In this document: piece by piece, positions 10,473 through 20,039 of the stretch
Layout: every line of letters starts with the position of its first letter
Numbering within the stretch: position 1 is the first letter of the stretch
DNA from: Chara braunii
Taxonomy: Eukaryota; Streptophyta; Charophyceae; Charales; Characeae
Direction: 5' to 3'
Assembly (NCBI GenBank): GCA_003427395.1
Contig: BFEA01000038.1
Location: forward strand, 789,596-811,199
DNA: 21,604 nucleotides
Position numbers and translations under genes: made by a program
The notes under the pieces: generated by a model
Databases searched by the model: none
Told to the model about the DNA's origin: nothing
The model's input: the letters and a program-made list of their open reading frames with translations, nothing else

Positions 10473-10862
10473 NNNNNNNNNNNNNNNNNNNNNNNNNNNN
10501 NNNNNNNNNNNNNNNNNNNNNNNNNNNNNNNNNNNNNNNNNNNNNNNNNNNNNNNNNNNNNNNNNNNNNNNNNNNNNNNNNNNNNNNNNNNNNNNNNNNN
10601 NNNNNNNNNNNNNNNNNNNNNNNNNNNNNNNNNNNNNNNNNNNNNNNNNNNNNNNNNNNNNNNNNNNNNNNNNNNNNNNNNNNNNNNNNNNNNNNNNNNN
10701 NNNNNNNNNNNNNNNNNNNNNNNNNNNNNNNNNNNNNNNNNNNNNNNNNNNNNNNNNNNNNNNNNNNNNNNNNNNNNNNNNNNNNNNNNNNNNNNNNNNN
10801 NNNNNNNNNNNNNNNNNNNNNNNNNNNNNNNNNNNNNNNNNNNNNNNNNNNNNNNNNNNNNN
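10473..10862. other. Assembly gap (390 N)
   Basis: A run of 390 N lies between nine A's (10464-10472) and fifteen A's (10863-10877). The gap sits inside or between poly-A tracts, so the end of LINE copy 1, its right target-site duplication and possibly another element are hidden. Open frames crossing it are artefacts. Confidence 0.99.
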
Positions 10863-10877
10863 AAAAAAAAAAAAAAA

Positions 10878-11505
10878 GTTTGGCCAAGTACTGACGGCTT
10901 AAAAAGAAAAGAAAAAACATTTCAATAGATTGCAGTCTTTTTTCTTTTTCGTTTTTATTATTATTATTATTATTTTTCATAGAAAAACGCTCGCTTTCTT
11001 TGATAGGAGTGGTTATATGAGCATCCACCCCTATCTGTGCAAAGTTTTTTTTTCTGAAAACCTTGTAGCTGAGAGCAGGTAAGACTCAGAAGCCGACAAG
11101 ATATGCACGGCAGGATGGTGCGATACATACATATATGAAGAGGAGTTGAGAAAACTCAGCACCGCCAGGATAGGGGATGCGACCGTCGCGCTGCGCTCCG
11201 TTACCGCCGGCCGACGAGGCTCGACCGGAAGGCGTACCGGCAACCATTTCGCTTCGTCGAAGGTGACCGCCATGGCGAAACTCTGAAACGAGGCGGAGTC
11301 GAAGGATGTCCTCATTAAACTTGAGCACGTGAGGAGAGACACAGCATAGCGAGCGTGACAAGTTGATCGTGCCTGCGAAGGAGGTAAGAGATCTAGAGCA
11401 GGCTAATTGACAGACGGAGAGCTGATCAGCATACCTGAAATACTGAAGTGGCGCTAAAAACTGTTCAACTCAAAACAAGGAAGCCCGTCATCCAGAATTG
11501 AGGCC
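10878..11505. other. Non-LINE spacer with a CpG-rich stretch
   Basis: No supported gene. After the gap come low-complexity A- and T-rich DNA and an (ATT)n run near 10956-10975. From about 11160 to 11320 the DNA is rich in CpG, unlike the LINE bodies around it. GAGGTAAGAG at about 11380 resembles a splice donor. This could be the 5' region of the broken ORF at 11506, but nothing proves it. Confidence 0.5.
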
Positions 11506-12336
11506 ATGGATAACCCGCCAATGGAAGTTGTCGACGGGCTGAGCCAACAACAAACACTGGACACGATCAGGAAAATAGCCGAAGAAGTGGGTGACAACGC
11601 AGACCTGTCATCAATAAACCGGTTGGAGGACTGCGTCTGCAGGTTGGATTTGCTAGAGGAGGAGTTGTAGAGTGCTCTTCCATCGCCAGGAGTTGGCTCG
11701 GCAGATCGGGTTTGGCAGACTGTCCTTACATTTGCCCGCCTTCACTCACTGACGCGCCTACGAGAACAGGTCGAAGAACTGTTGTTGACCAAATACCAGG
11801 TCTTCGAACAAAACATCGCCAGCGTAGCAAAAGTTCAAGACGGCGCAATGGAGAATAGGGCCCGAGCCCCTAGCCAGCATCAACACAGAGGGGGGGAGAG
11901 GATCCCCCTCTCCAGCGATCAGGAAACGGCCAAGGGCCAGGGCGATGCCAGTTGTCAACAGCATCGTGTGAGTTCACCGGAGGATGATACACGAGAGGGG
12001 ATCGTTGCGATCGAAACCCACCGATGCAAGAGCTCACCGATACTGGGTAGTCAAAGGCTGTTCCCCGGCAAACAGCTGGAAGATATGTCCCGGGTGATAC
12101 TGCATCATGCCGGGGAGACAAATTACTCAAACCATCAAATCTGCGGGATAATAGTGGCAACGAGAGGAGACGACGATGTGAGGGGGAGAATGCGAGGACG
12201 AAAACGAATGGAGGGGATTGACCGGGGTTACCGCTCCTGGCGATTGCCTTGGGTTGGACCTTATCCCTTCGTACAGGAGGTTCTGCACGGTGATGGACGC
12301 CATCAATTCGCTGTTCGGAACAATCCTCTCCTCTAA
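11506..12336 (+). pseudogene. Unrecognised coiled-coil-like ORF with one internal amber stop
   Basis: ATG 11506 (MDNPPMEVVDGLSQQQTLDT) opens a frame that continues to 12336, 276 codons, with a single TAG at 11668-11670. Both sides read like protein. Before the stop is a leucine/glutamate-rich helix (RLEDCVCRLDLLEEEL); after it are helical segments such as SLTRLREQVEELLLTKYQVF, then a low-complexity basic part. The stop fits CAG to TAG. From about 12218 a different frame (GLDLIPSYRRFCTVMDAINS) also looks coding and ends at CAG/GTAGGG near 12350, so there may be a further frameshift. I do not recognise the family. It could be a decayed host gene or the gag-like ORF of another retroelement. Confidence 0.45.
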
Positions 12337-12456
12337 TGCAAATTTGCAGGTAGGGATGTTTGCCTTTCGAATTTGCATATTCTGTGTAGATAGAATTGCA
12401 TAATTGCCTCCGTTTGCTGGTGGAAACCTCTATAGCTTGTGCCCATGTCCTATCGG
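12337..12456. other. Short spacer before LINE copy 2
   Basis: AT-rich DNA with no recognisable gene, ending at the poly-T (12457-12471) that is the poly-A tail of the minus-strand LINE copy 2. Confidence 0.6.
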
Positions 12457-14796
12457 TTTTTTTTTTTTTTTAAATAAATAAACATCATAGGTGGGGAGTA
12501 GAGGGGATGCTGATAAGAGCAAACACCCCGTCTACTCGCCCTACTAGATAGATGGCTCCGTTCCATTTGTGGGGAGCTGCACCTGCTGGAAACCGGGTCC
12601 AGCGTCCCATACATCAGAAGGATTTGAAACAACAAGGAACAGCAAAAGCTGGGAACCGGGCCCATCGTCCCATCTGAACAGATATGAGGATAGAAGTAGG
12701 GGAATGAGAGATTTTTGTCTTGCACCTCTTCACCCTAAACGGGCGCCAAATGTGCATGCTTAACTAGTGCTTCCAATCTCACTACTGTACCCTGACTTGA
12801 AAACCAATGACATAATTGTCGAAGGAAACCTGAAACGATAGTAAATCTGAAGAATAAAAAGTGAACGAATGACTCTTCAGATCTGTGACTGTCAGAGATT
12901 TGCATCTACACCCTACTTGGGCGCCAGATAATAGATTCCGTCTAGCAGCAGCACTAGTTCTACGTACCATAGATAAAAAACAGGCCTGCGTTTTCCAATA
13001 AACATACTACCATCTGCAAACGATCACTCAATTTCGTACCACGAGACATGAACCAAGGCCAGCTTGGATGGAGGGAAGGGGTCCGGGAATTCAGAAGGAG
13101 GACTAAGGGGGATAGAGGGATCAACCTTAGACCAGTCATTGAAATGTAAGTGATACTTCCTTGGAGACTTATTCTGAGTATCATCGCACACACTATACCA
13201 CTTTGCCTGACCAATTTTTCCTCCTTGTTTCCCACTAAGCCAGTTTTGATTGAATGCTTCCACTTGTTGTTGAATATTTTTTTCTGCTGATAGGTATTCA
13301 AGTTTTTCCTTCAGAGATTCTCATCTAGAGGTAATTTCCAATTGGATTTGTTGTTTAATGGAGTCTGTAAATTCAGGACCATCCAGCTTGGCACCTTCCA
13401 TCTCATGTGTGCATCTACGAGACCAAATGACCCACATAACAGCCTTTCTCCCAATCATGAATAAGTTAGTAGTGAAACTATCCTCACACAGGGGAGACCA
13501 GGTTTCCAGGAGAAGAGCCCTCCAATCCCACGGCCACGGCAGGGATGTTTCAATTTGGTTCCATAACCTATCCCACCACCGCCATAACCATACCGAACCA
13601 GGGCATTGTAAGAATATGTGTTCAATGGATTCCACAATCAATTTAGAAGGAAAGGCAAACCTGCAGAATTTACACCAGGGAAGGGCTAAACCCCTTTGTT
13701 CAAGCGTAGTTCTGTCGATGATCCAGTCATTTCTTGGCCGGCATCGATGAGAGAGCTGCCATTGTAAGGAGGTCACTTTAGCTGGTTTGGACCTGACTGA
13801 ATGGAACCATTTAATTGGCCTCAAATCCTCTTTACTTACATTCAGATGTCTCATCCAGCGTTCCTCAACTTTATCCTTGATATATATCCTTGGGCGTAGC
13901 ATCCTGTAAGTAGATTTAACAGTTAGAGTGTGAAGAGCCCTCGTATGGGAGCGACCTCGGTATGCCACCGACGACCAAGACCAGCTAACAGGATCAATTG
14001 GGAGATAGGATATGGGGGTGTTTGGTTTAAAGGTTAACCACTTATCCTTGAGAGGTAAGACTCTAATCCTGAATAACCTATGATTTTGAAATAACCCCAT
14101 ATTCTGATGGGGGGTAATTTTGAGGAAGCCATCATCCCCTAAATCATATACAGTCAGGAGAACATCCCCATTGGTATATATTCTATCAATTCTTCCTACT
14201 ATTCCTGACTGATCATATATAGAAACCCAATCATTTGGAAGGAGGGTAGGACCTTTTCTCAAGATCCTGATCCAATCCAAGGGAATAATATCAATTATCA
14301 ATTCTAGTGCTTCTTTTTGGTGGTGACAGTATCTCAGCTTGCTGTTGAGAGCCGGAAGATCAATCCAATCATTCGCTTCCTTATTCCAGATATCCCTCAT
14401 GTGTATGACCCCTCTTCTAATCCATCCTTTCCAGGGTGAATCCGTGCAATTAAGGGTGCAACCATTTGAGTCTCTAATTAGAGTATTATTAAATAGTTAT
14501 TGTTGACAAACTTCTTCCCATCTCTCTGGAGCTACTTTGTCAGGGATAGGTCGTTTCCTCCACGTGTTTAGGAGGTCGATCCAGAAAGGATCCTTAGAGA
14601 GATCTCCTCTAGCCGCCTGTCGATCTGATAACTCCAGGTCTGGAGAGTCTAACGAAACCGCCCTTGGGAGTGACAAAGCCCGATTTTCCAACCACATGAG
14701 AGGGTCAACCTCCTCTAGAGTGGGAGGGGCGAGGCGTCTGATCTGTTCACAAGCTAGAGTACGTGACACCGATGTAGGGGAAACTCTTAGTTTCTT

Positions 14797-14800
<4 letters not shown>
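12457..14800 (-). mobile_element. LINE retrotransposon, copy 2, 5'-truncated
   Basis: Reading the minus strand, it starts in ORF2 at 14800, downstream of the RT domain, passes through the zf-RVT domain, and ends in a 3' UTR and poly-A (poly-T at 12457-12471). The last 300 bases are about 96% identical to 10166-10470 of copy 1 in reverse orientation. The 3' UTR holds two boxes with GGCGCC (about 12731 and 12920), two GCTGG hairpins and the terminal hairpin (arms 12496-12506 and 12526-12537, one bulged base). Its 5' end abuts the poly-T of copy 3 exactly, so copy 3 either landed inside it or at its edge. Confidence 0.92.
13021..14796 (-). pseudogene. LINE ORF2 C-terminal part (copy 2), broken
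   Basis: The frame starts within the connection region after RT (LKKLRVSPTSVSRTLACEQI) and meets a TAA at 14510-14512. A one-base loss in a G run near 14410 restores the frame at MRDIWNKEANDW, and it stays open from 14400 to 13321. The zf-RVT signature is clear: LPWCKFCRFAF, EHIFLQCPGSVWLW, then MWVIWSRRCTHEMEG. The TGA at 13321-13323 replaces a position that is Trp in copy 3, fitting TGG to TGA. The frame then continues through KYHLHFNDWSKVD to WYEIE near 13024. Copy 2 is only about half identical to copies 1 and 3 in protein, so it belongs to another subfamily. Endonuclease and RT domains are missing. Confidence 0.88.
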
Positions 14801-14838
<38 letters not shown>

Positions 14839-17260
14839 CCCAAACAACTTCCCCCACTAGTGTTAGTGGTGCTGATAAGAGCAGACACCACTAGCACCTG
14901 GGGAGAGGCTCCATCTATTGGTGGGGAGCGTCACCTGCTGGAAACCGGGTCCAGCGTCCCATATACATAAATAATTTAGAGTGACTAAGGAAGAAAAATA
15001 AGGGGCTCCTGCCAGCATTGATTACCCTGGAATCCAGGGGATTGATTGAGCAGGCTATTGGGAAAGGGGAGTAAACCTCTTCGCCCTGAAACAGGCGCCA
15101 GATATCTGCTATTCCAAAACTAGTCCCTCCCCCTCCCCTCCCACCCGTTAAGTACCCAAACTTTCTTTTTTGAACTAGTGTTATGCAGAGTCCATTCCGT
15201 ACCACTTCGTTTCCACTAGACAATTAGATGGGGGGGGAAAGAAGTCCGGGAATGCTTCAGGGGGTTTCAATGGGATCGCTGCATCCACTTTGGTCCATTC
15301 GTGAAACCTCAAATGATAGTTTCTTACTAACTTCATTCCTGGTGGTCCTCCCCTGTTGTTATGTATCCTCCATTCCATTCCACAATTCTTATCCTTCCTC
15401 CTTTTGCACCCCCAAGCCAGCTTGAGCTAAATTCCTGGATTTTTTGTTTGATCTTTTTACGTCTGTTGAGGAGTTGGATTTGTGCTCTGACTCCATTCCA
15501 TTTTGCAGTTATTTCTGTCTGGATCTGTTGCTGGACACTTTCTGTGAATTCGGGTCCTTCCAATCTCGCCCCCTCCATCTCGAAGGTGCAGGGTCGTCTC
15601 CAAAGTCCCCAGAGAATCGCCCGTCGTCCCATCCTGAACATATTTCCGGTAAATTCGTCTATCTGATCTAGCTGGTCTTTGGGACAGGTTTCACACGATA
15701 AGGCTTTCCAGTCCCAGGGTCGCTGGGCCTTCGTTCCTAGTTGTTCCCACACCCTGTCCCACCATCTCCACAGCCAGAGTGCACCCGGACATTGGAGGAA
15801 TATATGTTCAATTGTTCCAGGTCGCCTCCAGGAAGGGAACGCGTTTGTGCACAACTTGCACCATGGGAGAGCTCGCCCTTTTTGTTCCAGAGACGTTCTA
15901 TCTATCAACCAGTTGTTTGTTGGAAGATAGCGGTGCTCTAGCTGCCATTGAAGTGAGGTCAGTTTGGCTGGCTTTGCCTTGGCCATCCTGAACCATCTAA
16001 TTGATCTCAACCCCTCTTTGCTAATGTTCAGGTGGTCTTTCCACCGCGTCTCCACCTGGTCCCGCAGAGCAGCTTTTCGTCTTAGGAGCCTGTAGGCTGA
16101 TTTGACTGTTAGGGCATATATGGACTTGGTGAATTTCTTGCCATGCCTTCCTTGGGCTGACCATGACCACTCCAACGGGTCCAGGGCTAGATGGTGAATA
16201 GGGGTACCGGGGTAGTGGGCTATCCTTTGCTCGCGTTCATGGAGTACTCTGATTCTATATACCTCTTCTATTTGGCATGTTAACGCTTCGTCTGGTGAGC
16301 ATTCTTGGATGACATTGTCTTGCCTCACTGGAGAGAGATGCACCACTACTGTTCCATCCGGGGGGCAGCAGACTACCCTGCCCACACATCCTTGCCGATT
16401 TCTAATAGCTACCCAGTCTGATTCTTGCAAGGTTGGACCTTTACGGAGTATTCTCCACCATGCTAGTGAGATCATTTCTATCAGCGTTTCCAGGGCTTCG
16501 TATGGTCGGTGGTAGTACGACAATCTCTCTCGTAGCTGGTCGGGTCCTATCCAGTCCTTTTTATCAGTGTCCCATATATCCTTTATCCTTATTATCCCTC
16601 TCTTGACCCAACTCTGCCAGGGGGGATCTGTGCAAGGGAGCATCTGACCCTTCAAGTCCACCACCCATCTGTTTCCAAAAAGGGGTTGGCGTGCTACTTC
16701 CTCCCATCTTTCCGGCACTGTCCTGTCTGGAAGGGGGAGACTTCTCCATGTTTTGAGGAGGGTGGGCCAGAAGGGATCATTGCGTATGTCCGCCCTGACT
16801 GCTTGCCTGGGGCAGTCAAGACGGGGGTCCTTTTGTTGCGATCTCGGTCCTGGAATGGGCCATCCCCTGTTTTCCAACCACGTCAGTGGGTCGGTTTCGG
16901 CCGGTGTTTGTGGTGTTAATCTGGAGATTTGTTCCAGGGCTAATCCTCTCCAGGGGACATCAGACTTAAACAGAAGGTTTTTAAGCCATTGTAGTGCCAG
17001 CGCTTTAGTTTGTATCAGGGGGTCTACAATGCCCAAGCCTCCTTTCATTTTAGGTTGGATTATGGAATGCCATGCTACCCGACTGATTACATTGTGTTTC
17101 TCGTGGTCTCCACGCCACAGAAAGGCGGCTATCTGACGCCTCAGTGGGCGTAAGGCATTCTTATCCAAAACCCAAATAGCAGATTTGTATAGGTTCTTAA
17201 GGGTTGCTTGGCATGAAGGTCCTATGAAGAGTAGGATTAGGGTTGGGCTTCCCCACAGAA
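14801..17260 (-). mobile_element. LINE retrotransposon, copy 3, 5'-truncated, youngest-looking
   Basis: On the minus strand it runs from about 17260 to a 38-base poly-T at 14801-14838 (its poly-A). The 3' UTR contains the ACTAGT box, GGCGCCTGTTTCAGGGCGAAG, the GCTGGA/TCCAGC hairpin (14937-14955), the GGAGC box and the terminal hairpin (arms 14864-14871 and 14886-14893). Clear similarity to copy 1 reaches YKSAIW at about 17175-17192; weaker similarity (LLWG, then ATL) seems to extend to about 17260. TTCTTAAGG occurs at 14792-14800 and 17194-17202 and could be a target-site duplication, which would put the 5' end at 17193. Confidence 0.9.
15333..17168 (-). pseudogene. LINE ORF2 C-terminal 611 residues (copy 3), uninterrupted but 5'-truncated
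   Basis: A single open frame of 611 codons covers the part of ORF2 after the RT domain: the FLWRGDHEKHN stretch, a long connection region, the zf-RVT zinc domain (LPWCKLC, then EHIFLQCPGALWLWRWWDR) and a C-terminal segment (CTFEMEGARLEGPEFTESVQ). It has no stops, whereas copy 1 has five in the same region, so copy 3 is probably younger. The first codon, TTG at 17168, is not a real start: the element lacks endonuclease, RT and promoter and was probably never expressed as a protein. Frame -1 from 15378 to 15181 carries the conserved tail peptide (YHLRFHEWTKVDAAIPLKPP) also seen in copies 1 and 2. Confidence 0.92.
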
Positions 17261-17339
17261 GACGAAATGTAGGCTACCTCTCTTGTGCTGGGGCGAGGGA
17301 CGATCGCGGTTGTCCAAGGGGAGGATGGACAGGGCAAGT

Positions 17340-17620
17340 AACTAGGGTTGTTTGTATTCATGATTGTTCCGTTATAGGGAGGTCAGTCAATCCCCTCCAA
17401 GAGAGGGTAATCAATGCTGCCTCCTGCTGTGTACCCACATGACGGATTCTTAAAAAAATCAGGCCCCTGGCGCAGATCATTGAAGGGACGCTGGACCCCA
17501 TTTCCAGCAGGTGCAGCTCCCCACCAATAGAATGGAGCCATCAACCTTGCGAGGCCTGCTAGAGGAGGATGCTCTTACCAACTCCTGCTAGCAGGTGATC
17601 TCGCGCCAATGATGTTCCTT

Positions 17621-17653
<33 letters not shown>
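17340..17653 (+). mobile_element. LINE 3'-end fragment, copy 4
   Basis: It begins near AACTAGGG, contains GGTCAGTCAATCCCCTCC and GGTAATCAATGCTG as in copies 1 and 3, then GGGACGCTGGACCCCATTTC with hairpin arms 17490-17495 and 17503-17508. The GCTCC/GGAGC box follows. A terminal hairpin has CCTGCTAG (17555-17562) paired with CTAGCAGG (17588-17595) plus an inner GGAG/CTCC. It ends in 32 A's (17622-17653). The left boundary is approximate, and no convincing target-site duplication was found. Confidence 0.85.
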
Positions 17654-17655
<2 letters not shown>

Positions 17656-17880
17656 AGACATGCAGGATACGAGACATGCACAAAGCACAAACATGAAAGA
17701 CACGAGACATGCACTACACGACCTGCACGGCCGAAGTGGTCAACAGCCTTTCCACCAGTACTTCCTAGAGTCGTGTCAGTTCACGCACCACGATTTTAGG
17801 AAACGTACGGGCTACTGCAGGAGCGCCCAAATTCATCTGACTAGAAACGTTTCTACTCTTTTTTTTCCCCACGGCCGATA
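17654..17880. other. Spacer with three GAGACATGCA repeats
   Basis: No gene recognised. The decamer GAGACATGCA occurs at 17655, 17671 and 17704, each within related purine-rich sequence. The remainder is unique-looking DNA with an 8-T run. Confidence 0.5.
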
Positions 17881-18115
17881 GCTGGGCCAAGTACTGGTGG
17901 TTTACAAAGGCTGTCATAGCCGAGCTTCAAGATAAACTGAAAGTGCTGCTCGGCAGAAGCTACTTTCAGCTAATGGCACCAATATCTCAGTTGTTTCGCA
18001 TATGTTCTCCAATATGTTTTCTAATGGGATGCTGGGCCCAGTTCCTAGCGCATGCTGCTCCCCACGAATAGATTGGAGTATTGTCCCAGAAGAAAAAGAG
18101 AAAAAAGAAGAAGAC
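17881..18115 (+). mobile_element. Decayed LINE 3'-end fragment, copy 5
   Basis: The conserved module GGGATGCTGGGCCCAGTTCC is present, with arms 18031-18036 and 18044-18049 (one G-T pair), followed by the GCTCCCCACGAATAGATTGG box. After that there is no terminal hairpin, only A/G-rich DNA (about 18086-18115) that may be an eroded poly-A. Upstream, CTGAAAGT (17937-17944) and ACTTTCAG (17962-17969) can form a hairpin. The left limit is uncertain. Confidence 0.65.
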
Positions 18116-18179
18116 AAGGCCCAATGATTGTCTCAGTGTGTACCCTTATTGCATGGATCTGCGGTCGCACACCTAAGCG

Positions 18180-18206
<27 letters not shown>
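18180..18206 (-). repeat. Poly-T tract (poly-A on the minus strand)
   Basis: A run of 27 T's suggests the 3' end of a minus-strand retroposed sequence, but the adjacent DNA (18207-19080) does not match the LINE tails. Its source is unknown. Confidence 0.8.
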
Positions 18207-18210
<4 letters not shown>

Positions 18211-18214
18211 ACCA

Positions 18215-18254
18215 GTTTTTAGGAATGCAATGTGGTTACAAGAATCCTAAAAAC
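18215..18254. repeat. Inverted repeat GTTTTTAGGA / TCCTAAAAAC
   Basis: Perfect 10-bp arms at 18215-18224 and 18245-18254 with a 20-base loop, straddling the left edge of the possible TIR element. It parallels the CCACAAGGAA/TTCCTTGTGG hairpin at the related end near 21421. Confidence 0.8.
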
Positions 18255-19083
18255 GAAATTGTGAAAGAAAGTGTGAAAACAGCGTAAGGATAGTTCCTGA
18301 AAAAAAAAAGGAATCCCCAGCCAAAACGACTGGAAAAATAAAGCTGCTCGCAAGGAGCTTTAAAATTTGGGAGTCCATGTTTCACGGTGCTTCCCCGATG
18401 CATCAGGGCAGCAATATCCAGAACTCCGTGGTGGTGTAGAAGTCCCTGGAGCCACAACACGGACATTGGAGGGCTTCGGCGGTGGGAAGACAGCAATGGA
18501 CACAACCGGTAACCGGGGGGGGGAAGGGGGGAGAGATCTTGTAGGGGACATTTGGAGGTGCCCTGCCCCAGCTGTAGTGGACCGTTGGGTGCAGAAGCCA
18601 GCAGCAGGTAGAGAAGGGGTGGTGCGCCGACCTTGGCGCGCGTGCTCGACTTCAACGTCGCCCGCCTGTCTTGGCCACCTAGGAATGCGTCACACGCCAC
18701 TCGTGCAATTGGGATTGGGCAGGCGAAACACAACCTCGGCTCCCTGCACGCTCTGTGCGCGGGGCCTTTGTACGTCATAGATGGCGGCCCGGTACCGTCC
18801 CATCTCCCTTGCCCACCCATACAAAAATTAAAATTCAAAGTTTTGAAAAAAAATATGTTTGCACCCTTCACCCAGCTGGGGTCCGCACCCCTGTGTACCA
18901 CGGACATGAGACAACGATGGGCGGACATTGGCAGCACAGCTCCATATACACATATGAAACTGGCCCTGGGATACCATTTAGGGCTGTACTTTTTGGATTC
19001 TTCTAGCCGAGACGCCACAAATCCTCAAAACCTTTTAGGACTGGCCCTAATTCTTTTAGGATTCTCTTAGGAGTGTCTAACGA
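18235..19083. mobile_element. Possible non-autonomous element with imperfect terminal inverted repeats
   Basis: The left edge GTTACAAGAATCCT (18235-18248) and the right edge, read inverted from 19083 (TCGTTAGACACTCCTAAGAG), are similar. AGAATCCTAAAA (18241-18252) has an exact inverted partner at 19054-19065. Inside the left end, GAAATTG...TGTGAAAAC...AAGGA (18255-18290) matches 21395-21430 at about 28 of 36 positions, and the right-end motif AGGAGTGTCTAACGA (19069-19083) occurs inverted at 21373-21387. So two loci share these ends. The interior is GC-rich in part. A minus-strand frame without stops (19018-18236) matches no family I know and is not called a gene. No target-site duplication was settled. 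Confidence 0.45.
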
Positions 19084-19404
19084 GACCCTAAGAGTTCTTT
19101 TTCTATGGGAACCTGTATGAGTGACAATTTGTCAATTCATGACTTTTATCGAGTGTTGATTAGTTTGTAAATGAAAAACAAATGAAATTTTATGAATTTT
19201 TATTTGGAGGGGGCTCATCCAACTCCGAGGACCCCCTTTTCGCCAAAAATAAAACGTGAAATTAGGGTCTCTCCACTCCCTCTTTCTTACCTCACTAAGG
19301 ACAATCACCCTCTACCATTTATTAGTGGGATGACCGGACGGTACAGCGGTTGGGAGCCCAAGCGCTAAGCAAGATATCCCACTCAGCCCTGATTGAAGCA
19401 TATT
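19084..19404. other. AT-rich spacer
   Basis: No gene seen. An imperfect inverted repeat, TTTTATTTGG with GGGGG against CCCCC with CCAAAAATAAAA (about 19198-19256), could fold as a hairpin. The rest appears unique. Confidence 0.5.
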
Positions 19405-19658
19405 TGAATGAGCCCTATCTTTTTTTTTTTTTTTTTTTTTTTTTGAAAGCCCCTTCATAAGCCCACTATCCCCACGGTGGTAAGAGAACCGCAGGAATTG
19501 AGGGTCTCTTTGTCGGGCTGCTCCATCTATTGGTGGGGAGTTGCACGTGCTGGGAACTGGGCCCAGCGTCCCATTGAAAACATCATTAAGCACAAAGTTT
19601 TCTGTTTGTTTCCTAGGGCTTGTGGGCAATTCTGCTCACAGTCTGAATGAGCCCTATC
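19405..19658 (-). mobile_element. Short LINE insertion (copy 6) with a perfect 15-bp target-site duplication
   Basis: TGAATGAGCCCTATC is present at 19405-19419 and 19644-19658. Between them, on the minus strand, is a heavily 5'-truncated LINE of about 224 bases ending in poly-A (T's at 19420-19444). It carries the conserved hairpin (GCTGGG 19549-19554, CCCAGC 19562-19567) and the CTCC/GGAG box. The intact duplication proves insertion by target-primed reverse transcription and shows that this short 3' segment is enough to mark the family. Confidence 0.93.
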
Positions 19659-20039
19659 ATACGGGTATTGCGGACACGAAGTTGAACCCTTCTCTACATG
19701 CCTGGCGAGTAGACCCTAGATGCTCCCAAAGCTTCGTACCCTGGTCCCTCTATATATACCACAGGCAGTGTCTAATGACCTAATGTATGGTCTATCTCGG
19801 ATGCAAACAGTTCAGTTGGTTTCTACAAGACTCGAGACACGATAAATGACACCATAACACGATAGATGGCTTACATTAACCAATTTGACTTCACTATTGA
19901 CGACATTGGACAGGTAAGTTAAGCTGTTTTCTAGATGCTTGTCTCGGCGCCAGGATCTTTACAGATCCATTCATCACATGTTCGCCTTTGAGGCAGAGTT
20001 GCAGTAGCACGTTGTACTGGGGTACCAGTCTCCTTCTTC
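19659..20039. other. Spacer with no recognised gene
   Basis: Nothing assignable. A 19-codon frame (ATG 19866 to TAA 19920-19922) crosses CAG/GTAAGT at 19911-19918, a consensus-perfect splice donor, but no partner exon or homolog is visible. CGGCGCCAGG at about 19946 resembles a primer-binding-site core but has no LTR beside it. Confidence 0.4.

Noticed and set aside
10186-11028. Open frames running through the N gap on both strands
   Set aside because: They are artefacts of translating N as X.
10166-12785. Large inverted repeat as the ends of a composite or foldback transposon
   Set aside because: The arms are the 3' ends of two separate LINEs in opposite orientation, each with its own ORF2, so no new element is needed.
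17655-17713. GAGACATGCA repeats as a CRISPR-like or regulatory array
   Set aside because: Only three short copies with uneven spacing in a eukaryotic repeat context.
18236-19018. 260-codon minus-strand open frame
   Set aside because: No recognisable domain, odd composition, and it crosses the ends of a possible TIR element; treated as chance openness in GC-rich DNA.
18235-19083. TTA/TAA target-site duplication of a PIF/Harbinger-type element
   Set aside because: Left TTA and right TAA are not identical on one strand and are better read as part of the inverted repeat.
19936-19960. CGGCGCCAGG as a primer binding site of an LTR element
   Set aside because: No LTR pair, no TG/CA borders, and no gag beside it. 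Similar GGCGCC boxes in the LINE 3' UTRs show the motif is not diagnostic.
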